From Azorinus chamasolen (Eukaryota; Mollusca; Bivalvia; Cardiida; Solecurtidae), in the NCBI GenBank assembly GCA_963576725.1, contig OY755244.1, forward strand, positions 80,413,620 through 80,477,619: a stretch of DNA of 64,000 nucleotides. Reading direction: 5' to 3'. The position numbers and the translations under genes are program-made. Of this stretch, positions 10,060 to 19,506 are shown in pieces (within the stretch, counting starts at the first letter, position 1; every line of letters starts with the position of its first letter). Under the pieces are notes generated by a model. That model was not told the origin of the DNA. It searched no databases and saw nothing but the letters and a program-made list of their open reading frames with translations.

Positions 10060-10380
10060 AACGAAATCAAAAGTACATGCACGAATGCACGCACACACGT
10101 GCATGTGCGCACACACGTAAACACGCATGACTGAGCACACGTAAATATATGTAAGAATGCATGCATACATACACTCACGTAAGCACGCATTAATAGACAC
10201 GCATAAATACATGTAAAAACGCACACGAAACACATGCATACACACACGTATACACGCATTAATGGACACGCGTAAATACATGCAAGAACACGTGTACACA
10301 TGCATGCATACACACACGTACAATGTAACACATATTAATGGACACGCATAAATACATGCATGCATGGATGTGTATACACT
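10060..10380. repeat. Alternating purine-pyrimidine minisatellite
   Basis: CACACGTA/ACATGCAT-rich tract. A unit of about 70-77 bp beginning GCATTAATGGACACGC starts near 10187, 10256 and 10332. Strict R-Y alternation over long runs makes it a candidate Z-DNA former. Confidence 0.75.
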
Positions 10381-10410
10381 GTTACAGTAAAACTTAGTTT
10401 TGATTATTTC

Positions 10411-10494
10411 ATATCGAGGGCTTGGTGGAAAACTATTCTAACTCCTTCACTTTAGTGAAGGAGTTAGAATAGTTTTGCACCAAGCCCTCGATAT
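10411..10494. mobile_element. HP-B hairpin
   Basis: Near-perfect 84 bp palindrome, arm ATATCGAGGGCTTGGTG, centre TCCTTCACTTTAGTGAAGGA. TACAGTAAAACTT just upstream (10383) looks like a TM left end, but no right end was found. A second copy is at 26625-26680. Confidence 0.75.
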
Positions 10495-10757
10495 GCATGT
10501 TGTATGTTTCATTGATATTACTATACACATGAGCTTTTCAAACTGAATTGCATATGTTTAATTAATTTATATATAGTATTACCCATACTATTTAAAAATA
10601 AATTCAAGTCGCTATTCCATAGTTTCAGAAAGGATAGTTTCATAATAAAGTTGGGATAAATTGTTTTGTACCTTTCTCTGCATGATTATTTGCGTATATG
10701 GTTTAAGGTTTGGTATAGACGAATATAACATGTTTCACATAATTCTCAAGACGATCA
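10495..10757. other. No recognised feature
   Basis: AT-rich text, nothing identified. Confidence 0.5.
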
Positions 10758-10958
10758 TTAACCCCTACAGTGCGGGACACGAGTCACTAATGTCCTTTGC
10801 AAAACAGTTTAGACCCTGATGAGAGGGCTCCTGATCAGGGTCTGCACTGTTTGTCATGTTACACTTTTCTTTAGAAATATTCCTTAATATTTACCTTAAG
10901 CCTGACCTGTTTGAATTTTGGAATAGTTCATTTGAAAATTCAACATTGTAAGGGTTAA
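10758..10958. mobile_element. PB-D MITE with collapsed core
   Basis: TTAACCCCTACAGTGCGGG at 10758 and GTAAGGGTTAA ending 10958. Hairpin 10802-10853, where GAGGGCTCC runs straight into TGATCAGGGTC: a central deletion. Confidence 0.85.
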
Positions 10959-11089
10959 AAAGGAACATCTCTCACAGCTAAACTATAACAAGAATGTAGT
11001 CACACGTATAATCATCACTCTGTGAGAAAATTGTTGTTATTGGCAAACGAAGTTTTAATATACCTAAAAGTGCCATTAATTTGGCTATA

Positions 11090-11810
11090 AAGAGCTATTG
11101 GTAAAGCTGAAATATAGGTAATGCACAATGTCTTACTGAGCAAATAATTCTAGAAAAGTTTATTGAAAGAAATTCATGGGGTTTAAGATACATGGATGAC
11201 ATACACAATATATAGGTCAGATTTGATCTGACCTTGTGCTTTTGACATTGAGTTGGCACAGCTGTAATATATATCTTACACATCGGAATATTGAGGAGGA
11301 AAACCTTTCAGCAAGGTAAACAATCACTGGGATTTAGGAGATATTGACAAAACGCGAACCACTAGGCTCGGACCTTAGTTGACAAAGTAGAAACACATAT
11401 TCTGCACATCGGTCAACTGAAATACACATTTCAGCAAAGTTTCATGAAAATCAACAATGGGAATTATGGACAAAACACCTGCATATTACCCTGAATTTTA
11501 TTTGAACGTGTGATCTTGACATTGAGCGCGCACAGTAGCTGGAACATAGGTTCTGCAATAGTCTAACTGAGATAAACATTTAAGCCAAGTTTCACGAAAT
11601 CAGTCATGGCGTTTAGGAGATGTAGACAGGACAGGAAACATAAGGTTGGATCTTTGGTCCGGCACTGTGGCCTTCATATTGAGCTTTCACACATGAAAAG
11701 TAATAGCTTTCTGAATATCATACTGTTGAGATTATATTTTGACGGGTAGGTCTAAAATAAAAATTAGCTTTTTGACAAAGGTTTATGAAAGTCAATCAAG
11801 GACTGTAACC
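11090..11810. repeat. Diverged tandem repeat of bivalve type
   Basis: Recurring words AAGTTTCA(C/T)GAAA.TCA..CA.GG followed by GGAGAT and GACA(A/G)GAC start near 11142, 11311, 11435, 11587 and 11777, giving irregular spacing of roughly 125-190 bp. The style matches old interspersed tandem repeats common in bivalves; no database check was possible. Confidence 0.5.
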
Positions 11811-11811
11811 A

Positions 11812-12083
11812 TCTGCTCCATAAATACGCCTTTCGAATCCTTTGCAAACAGAGTAAACCCAGATCAGACAGCTCCTGTAGGAGCCGTTTCATCAGAGTCT
11901 GCTCTGTCTGTTTATGCTACAATACATGTATAGATATAATTCTACAGTTTCTACCATGGCCAAAACTTCCTGTGCCTATGCGCTATTATAAGAATTAAGC
12001 GTTATTATAAGAATTAATCAAATTAATATAATACTCATGATGTCATTATTTCATTCATAAATATTCATGGAGTAAAGGGTTAA
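11812..12083. mobile_element. PB-A MITE, left end decayed
   Basis: Right end GGAGTAAAGGGTTAA ending 12083; left end reduced to CTCCATAAATACGCC. Hairpin 11843-11911, centre GCTCCTGTAGGAGC. The long side has TTAATATAATACTCATGATG, defining a second PB-A subtype. Confidence 0.8.
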
Positions 12084-12357
12084 TATTTATGGACTGGTGA
12101 CGAAATGCGGACTTATACTGAAGGACGCGCGGGTGCACCCACGCACATACAGATCTCGGCTACCACGGTTGGGAATAACAAGCATCCACAATAAGATACA
12201 TGTATATCAAAGGATATGGAATGAGACATCATATCGACATTTTAACTGACAAACCTATGCGCTTTCTCTGCCAAGTAATTTCCTGAATATAGGCTTGAAT
12301 TCAACCTTTCCACAATGACTGTTCAAATGGACTATTCTGATAATCAAATAGGGTAAC
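12084..12357. other. No recognised feature
   Basis: No repeat or coding signal identified. Confidence 0.45.
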
Positions 12358-12432
12358 AAGACCAACAATGCAGACCCTGATGGGAAGGCTCCTTGCAAAG
12401 GACATAAGTGATTCATTTTCCCCGCACTGAGA
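12358..12432. mobile_element. PB-D remnant
   Basis: AACAATGCAGACCCTGATGG then TTGCAAAGGACATAAGTGA, matching the right half of PB-D. Confidence 0.55.
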
Positions 12433-12440
12433 GCATTGTA

Positions 12441-12651
12441 TACAGTAGAACCTGTCTTAAGAGGCCATTCGTTTATTGAAAGTGTGATTCCTAAAAAACA
12501 ACAGGCGGCTACTGAATGCAGGGCAACAGTAATGCAGAAAGCTCATAGGAGCTTTCTGCATTACTTTTGACCTGCATTAAGCTACTACATGCCTAACAGA
12601 GCCCATATTTAGACATCCTTTTGATGACTGCTTAAGACAGGTTCTACTGTA
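12441..12651. mobile_element. TM-D MITE
   Basis: CAGTAGAACCTGTCTTAAG at 12443 and CTTAAGACAGGTTCTACTG ending 12649, TA both sides: a 20 bp perfect terminal repeat. Hairpin about 12499-12590, centre GCTCATAGGAGC. Length 207 bp. Confidence 0.9.
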
Positions 12652-13027
12652 CGTCGAGAACAAACATTGACGGGTAGATCTAATACATCAATTAGTCACG
12701 TTTAAACTGTTTACGATCTGACGTAAGTATTTACCTCTTGTAATATATTTAAACAAGTCGGTTTCAAATGTAACCAGCCAGCAATATGAGTTGAAGTGTA
12801 TAGCAAATACACATGTTCGGTTAGGATTAAACGAAGGTATTTGCATTATATTTTATGTCCCCAACTATTCTTTGTTTAATATCTAATACCGTGATGTCTG
12901 CAATGAAACATCAATCTAACTAAGCATGTTATGGAAACATAACACTTGCCGATACATAACATACATATAAAAATTCAACATGTGGACACTGGTCGAAAAT
13001 AATAAATCAGGAGATACAGTAATCATT
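12652..13027. other. No recognised feature
   Basis: AT-rich; nothing identified. Confidence 0.5.
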
Positions 13028-13259
13028 ATAACCCTTTACTCCTTATATACGCCTTTATACGCCTTTGCAAACCTTGTAGACCCAGATCAGACGGATCCAA
13101 TAGAGGCCGTCTAATCAGGGTATGTTCAGTTTGCTTATGATATAAGATATGATTATACAGTTTCTGCCACGGCCAAAAGTTGTGTCCATGTACTATTATA
13201 GCGATTAATCTAATTAATATTCATGATATTAGTATTTCTCACATGGAGTAATGGGTTAA
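13028..13259. mobile_element. PB-A MITE
   Basis: Boundary mutated to ATAACCCTTTACTCC at 13028; GGAGTAATGGGTTAA ends 13259. Hairpin 13066-13134 with decayed centre GGATCCAATAGAGGCC. Confidence 0.8.
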
Positions 13260-13334
13260 CACCTATATTACATAAAGTGAACTCGTTAAAACATAAAGTT
13301 AGAGCCCATCCATTGTTTATGTGACGGTTGCATC

Positions 13335-13563
13335 TTAAACCCTATCCTCCACAAATACGCCTTTCTACGCCTCTGTAATAGTCACTTCTTGAAACCATTG
13401 TGAAAAATAGAACATTTGCTCCATAGGAGCAAATGTTCTATTATCACAATGGTTTCTATACTGAACAATTATGACATTTTTCTTTTCTGTAGTAAATGCT
13501 CCTTTTCGGTAGATTTGTTAAAAGAGGTTGGGTCTAAAAATAGCCTATGGAGGAAAGGTTTAA
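13335..13563. mobile_element. PB-C MITE, first of a tandem pair
   Basis: TTAAACCCTATCCTCCAC at 13335 and GGAGGAAAGGTTTAA ending 13563. Hairpin with centre TTTGCTCCATAGGAGCAAA. Part of a segmental tandem duplication with 13615-13797. Confidence 0.85.
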
Positions 13564-13614
13564 TCAAGCCCTCTTGTGTGGGTAGCCACTGTATCCATAT
13601 GTGATGGATGCATC

Positions 13615-13797
13615 TTAAACCCTTTCCTCCACAAATACGCCTTTCTACGCCTCTGTAATAGTCACTTCTTGAAACTATTGTGATAAATAGAGCATTTGCT
13701 CCATAGGAGCAAATGCTCTATTTATCGCAATCGTTTCTATACTAAATGATTTCTATACTAAATGGTTTCTATACATATGGATGGAGGAAAGGGTTAA
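13615..13797. mobile_element. PB-C MITE, second of a tandem pair
   Basis: TTAAACCCTTTCCTCCAC at 13615 and GGAGGAAAGGGTTAA ending 13797. Same hairpin, but the right subterminal region is replaced by short ATGGTTTCTATACTAA repeats. Confidence 0.85.
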
Positions 13798-14056
13798 TTA
13801 AGCCCTCTTGTGTGGGTAGCCACTGTATCTATATGTCCCATATAATATGAATCAATGGGTTATTAAAGGAACAACACATAAAGTAATTAAAATGTGTGTT
13901 ATAATATGAGGTATTCTTTTTTATACATTTTAGTAAACTACCAAGCATTATGTACTACATGAATTCACACATAATTTGTTGAAATCCATTTCCATTGTAG
14001 AGTGTCGTAAAGTGATACATTTTCTTTAGAAATGATTGAGCAAGAGAAATGTGCAG

Positions 14057-14192
14057 TTAACTCTTTGCTCGTAAAAAATGATTCGTCTGCAATAATTGTG
14101 GTCTGCTTCAATTCTTGAATTAAAAACATCTCATTTCTTTGAAAAAATATGGTCAAAACGTCAAACAGTTCGGATCCTGATGAGACGTCGCG
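14057..14192. mobile_element. PB-B half copy
   Basis: TTAACTCTTTGCTCG then TCGTCTGCAATAATTGTGG and CAAACAGTTCGGATCCTGAT; stops in the hairpin at GAGACGTCGCG. Confidence 0.6.
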
Positions 14193-14611
14193 CAGTTAAA
14201 TATTCAACGTGGTAACTATCGGAAAACCTCGTGTTGATAAAACCCCTTTTACATAGCCGTAGTGTTAGTTTGAGCTACAAATGTAATCGTATTAGGTATT
14301 CAAACAAATAATTCCAGTACTAACAGAGAGTTTATTTGATCAAGTTTTCGCTTCGTTTTCGAGGAATTCAGTAAGAATCTCATCAATGCAAACAAATACC
14401 ATGGGCCATTAGGTATCGTATATTCTTTTACCATGTCATACAATAGTATGTGATTTTAGATGAAATGTGGTCACTATTTGACGAGTAATGCCAATGATAT
14501 GGGAATGAGGCATTGGTAATTCAGAGCAACATATAAGTGTGCGTACTCAAATACATGTACTAAAATCACAACGAAGAAAATATTGCAAAAAAGGGAATTA
14601 ATATGATACAT
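14193..14611. other. No recognised feature
   Basis: No coding or repeat signal identified. Confidence 0.45.
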
Positions 14612-14739
14612 AAATACTTGAATAGCTCTGAACTAATATTTCGACAACTAATTCTGGTCTAATAGTTCGACCACTAACTCTGATAATCTTTGAAAAAAGG
14701 CCCTTAGTAGTCGAAATATATCAGAGCTATTCAAGTATT
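14612..14739. repeat. HP-C hairpin
   Basis: AATACTTGAATAGCTCTGA and TCAGAGCTATTCAAGTATT form about 30 bp arms around a 70 bp loop. A related single arm (AATACTTGAACAGCTCTGAT, CACTAAGGGCCTTTTTCAAA) lies at 53190-53262. Confidence 0.65.
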
Positions 14740-14756
14740 ATGCTAAAATCGTCAGT

Positions 14757-14847
14757 TCTCCATCAAACCCTATGTTGTGACTACTCTTTATAATAATCTC
14801 TTCGAGACGATTTTAAAGAGTAGTCACAACATAGTGTCTGGTTGAGA
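14757..14847. mobile_element. HP-A hairpin core
   Basis: TCTCCATCAAACCCTATG and CATAGTGTCTGGTTGAGA arms around TCTTCGAGACGATT; it follows HP-C without a gap. Confidence 0.7.
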
Positions 14848-14854
14848 AATAAAG

Positions 14855-15068
14855 TACAGTAAAACCTCTTTACAACGGCCACTAAATTGTGTTAATTAGT
14901 TGGTATTTAGGGCAGATGGCAGTTTAAACTTTAAAGCAAGGTGAAAGTAAAACAAAACGCTCCTATAGGAGCGTTTTGTTTTACTTTCACCTTGCTTTAA
15001 GTAGCCACCTGCCTTTAAAACAAAATACTTGATGTAATTTAGTGGCCGTTATAGAGAGGTTTACTGTA
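14855..15068. mobile_element. TM-B MITE
   Basis: CAGTAAAACCTCTTTAC at 14857 and AGAGAGGTTTACTG ending 15066, TA both sides. Central 60 bp (14937-14996) is a perfect palindrome, GCAAGGTGAAAGT arms, centre GCTCCTATAGGAGC. Confidence 0.9.
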
Positions 15069-15511
15069 ATTATTCTTGAAAATATTTTAATTTAGGCATC
15101 TAATCTGGACCTTTATTGAAACACTACTCTACTAAATCTAACTTTAAATAATCGTTTTTCACGCGAAAGAATCAAAATGAACCATGGAGTGGCATTTTGT
15201 ATTATCATTACAGTTTGGATACAAAACTATTATCTTGGAAACAATTATCAATACAGAAAACTGTAGACGTATTGCAGAAAGTAAAAACACAACAGTAGAT
15301 GTATTGCAGAAAGTAACAACAATTCTAACACACCTCGCGCACACATCTACATTAACAAAGAAGGGACGTATCTATGTTTGAATTCTCCGTAAAACACCGC
15401 ACTCACTGTAACGGCTTAACGTGACGTAATATGGCTTCGAAAATCCGTACGTCAAGAAACGTAGTGCCGTTGTGGCGGTGCAAATTATAGTTAAATTGAA
15501 GTGTTAGTATC
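15069..15511. other. No recognised feature
   Basis: Short overlapping open frames only. No repeat identified. Confidence 0.4.
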
Positions 15512-15635
15512 GAAATAATAAATTTATACCAGCGTTTTATCGTGCAATCGAACACGGGTAGTCGTTATTATAAGCATCTCAACGACTACCCGTGTTCGAT
15601 TGCACGATAAAACACTGGTATCAATTTATTATTTC
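15512..15635. repeat. HP-D hairpin, 124 bp
   Basis: Arms about 50 bp (CGTTTTATCGTGCAATCGAA, CACGGGTAGTCGTT) with a 15-base loop; only a few mismatches outside the loop. No second copy in the window and no terminal motif. Confidence 0.8.
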
Positions 15636-16278
15636 TTAAATCAAGTATGCATTTCTGTCGAAATGAATGTAATGAAGGTTTGGCATGGACAGACAAACAG
15701 ATTCGCCAACAATGCTTTTACGGATCAGATTCTTATTTGAAGCACCATCCCGAGCTCTAAATTGATAATATCATAGTGCATCGACACTATCAACAACAAA
15801 GTATTACCCATTATATTACTCTTACATCTTCAGTAATAAAGCACTGCCCATAAACTAACTTACTGACACCATCAATAACAAAGTATTGCCCATTATATAA
15901 CTACCTTACACATTCAACAGCAAATCACTGCCCATAAAATAACTTACCAAGATCTTCAACAACAAAGTATAACCCATTATATATCGTAACTATTCTCAAC
16001 AAAAAAGTTAGAGATATATATTTACTGTGGAATAAAAGAAAAACAGAACACATTATGAAATCTTAAACTCATAATTGTTTTCCTTTATTTAATTTACATC
16101 GAAAAATAATTCCTATAAATAAAGTGAATTACAATAAAAGTAAATATTAATATCCCTAACTGTTTTGTTGAGTATATTATAACTACCTTACACCTTCAAA
16201 CAACGTGGAATTGCCCATCACCTAACTTACAGACACCTTCTGCTACAAAGTAGTTTACAGACACCTTCAACAACACTG

Positions 16279-16731
16279 TACAGTAGAACCCCTCTAATGC
16301 GACCACTTAACTCTTCGCTTGCTATTCACGTCAATATACCTACCTGTAAATAGTGAAGACCCAGATGAGACAGCTCCTGCAGGAGCTGTCTCATCAGGGT
16401 CTGCACTATTTACAAGTTGATTGTGCAACCAGGGCACTCCACAGCAGTGATTGCACAGCGGAATACTTCTACACAGTGAAGATATATGTAATTATACAAC
16501 AGGGCATGGGTAAAGAAGGAGAAATGTATTTTAAAAATCAGCAAGCGAAGGGTTAATATATAAACATGGCTGTCTTTATAAGCAGGTGGTTGTTTAATGC
16601 AGGACTAAAGTAATGCAGAAAGCTCCTCTTGGAGCTTTCTGCATTACTTTTGTCCAGCATTTAGCTACCACCTGCATTTAGCACCATAATTATATCTCTT
16701 TTAGGTGGTCGCATTAGCGGCGTTTACTGTA
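16279..16731. mobile_element. TM-C MITE interrupted by PB-E
   Basis: CAGTAGAACCCCTCTAATGC at 16281 and GGCGTTTACTG ending 16729, TA both sides, inserted in the minisatellite word CAACA..GTA.TGCCCA. Hairpin centre GCTCCTCTTGGAGC near 16627. PB-E occupies its GACCACTTAATGAATAAACA site. Confidence 0.9.
16307..16556. mobile_element. PB-E MITE nested in TM-C
   Basis: TTAACTCTTCGCTTGCT at 16307 and AGCAAGCGAAGGGTTAA ending 16556, 250 bp. Uninterrupted TM-C copies (26718, 43274) have a single TTAA here, so the flanking TTAA pair is a true target duplication. Hairpin 16345-16414. Confidence 0.95.
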
Positions 16732-16838
16732 CTGCCCATTATAAAATTTACTGACACATTCAGCAACAAAGTATTGCCCCTTATATAACTCACCGACACC
16801 TTGAGCAGGGAAGTCCTTTTATATAGCTCACCAACACC

Positions 16839-17065
16839 ATAACCCTTTCCCTGTCCTGTATTTAGACCAAATACTTACTGAATAGTCATGGACAAAAGGG
16901 ATAGAATGAAATATGGAAGGAGGAACATTGTAGCCAATTTAGAAACTAAAAAACAGATATATCAAATTCCATTAGCAAGAAGAGCATACCCTATAGGAGC
17001 CGTCTGTTCTGAGTATACTCTGTTTGCACAAGCGTGAAATGCATTTATATGAAGGAAAGGGTTAA
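16839..17065. mobile_element. PB-A MITE, half core
   Basis: Left boundary ATAACCCTTTCCCTG, right GGAAAGGGTTAA ending 17065. The left hairpin arm is deleted: AGAGCATACCCTATAGGAGCC then GTCTGTTCTGAG. Confidence 0.75.
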
Positions 17066-17605
17066 GCAAGCTGAAAATATTGACCAATCATATACTTGAG
17101 AATGAACTTAGACTCAGACTCAGAGGTTGTATAACATCGGGCGAGGTGAAGTCGACCATATGGATGTCACTTAAGTACATTGGCCAGTAATACATGTATT
17201 TATTTATAAAACTATATCGCAATTTAAGGATATTACCGATGTTTGTACGTTTGATATTTTTGTCAGAGAAAAGCACGACGCTGTGTAAAGAATAGCTGAC
17301 GTGACTTTGTGCAATGTTGTCATTCGTGAGGGTGGCGCCATATACATCAAGTTAAAAAAATTGTTTTTGTATGATTGTTATATCTTGTTATTTTTCTGTT
17401 TTTATTGTGACAGACATGCGAAAGCGAAGTTTAGAATTATTCCTAACACAGGACATGTCAAAATGAAAAGTGTTTTCGAATATACCTTTCATCAAACGTC
17501 CGTTTATAAAACATCAGCTCGGATTATCGGGAAGGTGTTTTGAAAATCCCCTAAAATTCTCGATTTTGCGCTTCCGCATTTGTTTTCGTAACTGATAAAA
17601 TGTAG
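17066..17605. other. No recognised feature
   Basis: An 80-codon open frame (17301-17543) shows no motif I recognise and no gene context. Confidence 0.4.
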
Positions 17606-17854
17606 TTAACATTTCCTTCATATACACGTGTTTTCACGCATTTTCATACAGAGTAGACCCGGATCAGACGGCTCCTATAGGAGCCGTCTGATCAGGGTAT
17701 GCTCTGTTTGCCAGTGGAATGTGATAGGCCTGTTTCTTAACTTTCTAAAATGGCTAAAACGTTCCACCTTCCACATTTCATTATAACTATTTTGACTATG
17801 AATATTCACTAGGTATTGAAATTTGGATTAAACATAGAATAGGGGAAGGGTTAA
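17606..17854. mobile_element. PB-A MITE
   Basis: TTAACATTTCCTTCATAT at 17606 and GGGGAAGGGTTAA ending 17854, 249 bp. Hairpin 17648-17708, centre GGCTCCTATAGGAGCC. Its right TTAA is also the left TTAA of the next element. Confidence 0.9.
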
Positions 17855-18030
17855 CCTTTAGCCTGATGCCGACCTGCGATGTTTACAACAGTGTAGATCC
17901 AGATGACAACGCCGAGTAACTCGACCTCTTACCACGACCAACATTGTCTGACACTGATTACATTTTAGTAGAAAACTAATTTTTTTCAAAGATGTTGTAT
18001 CGAAAAATATCCTATGAGGTAATGGGTTAA
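17851..18030. mobile_element. Chimeric PB-B/PB-C element
   Basis: Left side is PB-B-like (TTAACCTTTAGCCTGATGCC, GTGTAGATCCAGATGACAAC, CGCCGAGTAACTCG). Right side is the PB-C end (CTATGAGGTAATGGGTTAA). It has both TTAA boundaries although the inner sequence belongs to two families. Confidence 0.7.
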
Positions 18031-18496
18031 ATACCATTACGACAATGCCGAATGTCAAAAAAATCTCCATCAGTCGACGCTTTGAATCTGCGTAATTCAC
18101 TTTAAACACCGATATGATCTGGGAGCGTACAATAATTAGCGCCTTTTGGTTACGTGTACAAAAATACGTCACTGTCTTTAGTTCATGTGTAAAAAAATCT
18201 GACCATACAATTACATGTAGCTGAAATGCTAATGTGTCATAGTCATATGACAGACTCGGATTTACATGTATATGCAAAATTGGCACATGCATGGTTATGG
18301 GAATTCAACATTGCATATAAAAGAGGTAAACATGTTTCAAATCTCTTTTGTTGCTGCAAGCAAACCTTTCAATTGACAGAAGATGTTCTTAACTAGTGTC
18401 TTATAATCTAATAATCCTTGCGATACATATATGCACGTAACTTAAGTAAAAAACCCTAAAGCGACTACCTTATGAACAAACAAACAAATAAGTGAG
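18031..18496. other. No recognised feature
   Basis: No repeat or coding signal seen. Confidence 0.45.
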
Positions 18497-18686
18497 GTCC
18501 AGATAAGATGCGTAAATTTAAACAATTTCAAGTATAGCTCCTTTATTTCTCCACCAAATCCTGTAATGTGACCACTCTTTAGAATCGTCTCGAAGAGACG
18601 ATTCTAAAGAGTGGTCACAGCATATGGTTTGGTGAAGAAACGACAATTTTAGTATTTGGGTATGCACCTTTATCTGTAGCTCTGCT
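18497..18686. mobile_element. HP-A element
   Basis: GTCCAGATAAGATGCG to CTTTATCTGTAGCTCTG with a 94 bp hairpin 18546-18639 (arm TTCTCCACCAAATCC, centre GTCTCGAAGAGAC). Outer ends are not inverted repeats, so the element boundaries are uncertain. Confidence 0.7.
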
Positions 18687-18901
18687 TTAACTCTTTGCAC
18701 ACTAGCGGCGATACTGTGACTACCTATGAAAACAGTTTGGATCCAGATGAGACGCCGCATAATGCGGCGTCTCATCAGGATCGAAACTATTTGTCATTTT
18801 TACCATATTTTTGCCAAAAAAATGAGAGAACGTTTATTATAACAATTGAAGCAGACGACACTTGTTGCAGACGAAAAATTACTTAGCATGCAAAGAGTTA
18901 A
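18687..18901. mobile_element. PB-B MITE
   Basis: TTAACTCTTTGCACACTAG at 18687 and GCATGCAAAGAGTTAA ending 18901; 215 bp. Hairpin 18731-18792 has the alternative but perfectly paired centre GCCGCATAATGCGGC, where most copies have GCCGAGTAACTCGGC. Confidence 0.9.
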
Positions 18902-18913
18902 TTGCAGGTGGTT

Positions 18914-19132
18914 GCCTAATCATGTACTCCATAAGCACGCCTTTCTATGCTTACGCAAACAGAGTAGACCCAGATTAGGATCTACTCTGTTTGCTTGTGA
19001 ATAAATATAGCTATGATTCTACAGTTTGTATCATGGCCAAAACTTCCTGTGTCCATGTACCATTAAAACTAGTCTAATTAATATTCATGATGCAATTATT
19101 TCTTACATAATGTGCACTGAGTGAAAGGTTAA
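18914..19132. mobile_element. PB-A MITE with collapsed core
   Basis: Left TAATCATGTACTCCATAAGC, right GAGTGAAAGGTTAA ending 19132. Hairpin GCAAACAGAGTAGACCCAGA against TCTACTCTGTTTGC (18953-18995) has lost its centre. Confidence 0.75.
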
Positions 19133-19157
19133 AGCAGGAAGAAAGTAATGCAGGAAC

Positions 19158-19409
19158 TACAGTAAAACCCCGCTAATGCGACCACCTAAAAGAGGTATAA
19201 TTCTGGGTGCTAGATGCAGGTGGTAGCTTAATGCAGGGAAAAAGTAATGCAGAAAGCTCCTCTAGGAGCTTTCTGCATTACTTTTGCCCTGCATTAAGCA
19301 ACCTCTAGGAGCTTTCTGCATTACTTTTGCCCTGCATTAAGCAACCACCTGATTGTAAAGACAACCCTTTGTATCTATTAAGTGGTCGCATTAGAGGGGT
19401 TCTACTGTG
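19158..19409. mobile_element. TM-C MITE with duplicated right arm
   Basis: CAGTAAAACCCCGCTAATGC at 19160 and GGGGTTCTACTG ending 19407. About 43 bp of the right hairpin arm (CTCTAGGAGCTTTCTGCATT, GCCCTGCATTAAGCAAC) is repeated in tandem, so the element is 248 bp rather than 205. Confidence 0.9.
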
Positions 19410-19506
19410 CTCTGTATAACTGTCTTCCTGTATTAATCCACCACTTGCTTGTAAGAATCAGACATTTGCCTCTTTTATAGGTGGTCGTTTTAGGAATATT
19501 TTACTG

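Larger units (their letters stand above)
15780..16820. repeat. AT-rich minisatellite split by nested MITEs
   Basis: Units of about 45-60 bp carrying ACACCTTCAACAACAAAGTA and TGCCCATTATATAACT occur at 15783-15985, 16183-16278 and 16731-16835. The gap 16279-16731 is a TM-C insertion. The segment 15986-16182 is unrelated AT-rich text. Confidence 0.7.
18902..19506. mobile_element. Old TM-C/D element carrying two later insertions
   Basis: Scraps of one TM element are spread across the interval: GCAGGTGGTTGCCTAA (18903-18918), AGCAGGAAGAAAGTAATGCA (19133-19152) and CCTGTATTAATCCACCACTTG...TTTTACTG (19430-19506). PB-A and TM-C insertions separate them. Confidence 0.6.

Noticed and set aside
17858..18292. 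144-codon minus-strand frame
   Set aside because: It runs across the chimeric PB element and unassigned DNA; no motif.
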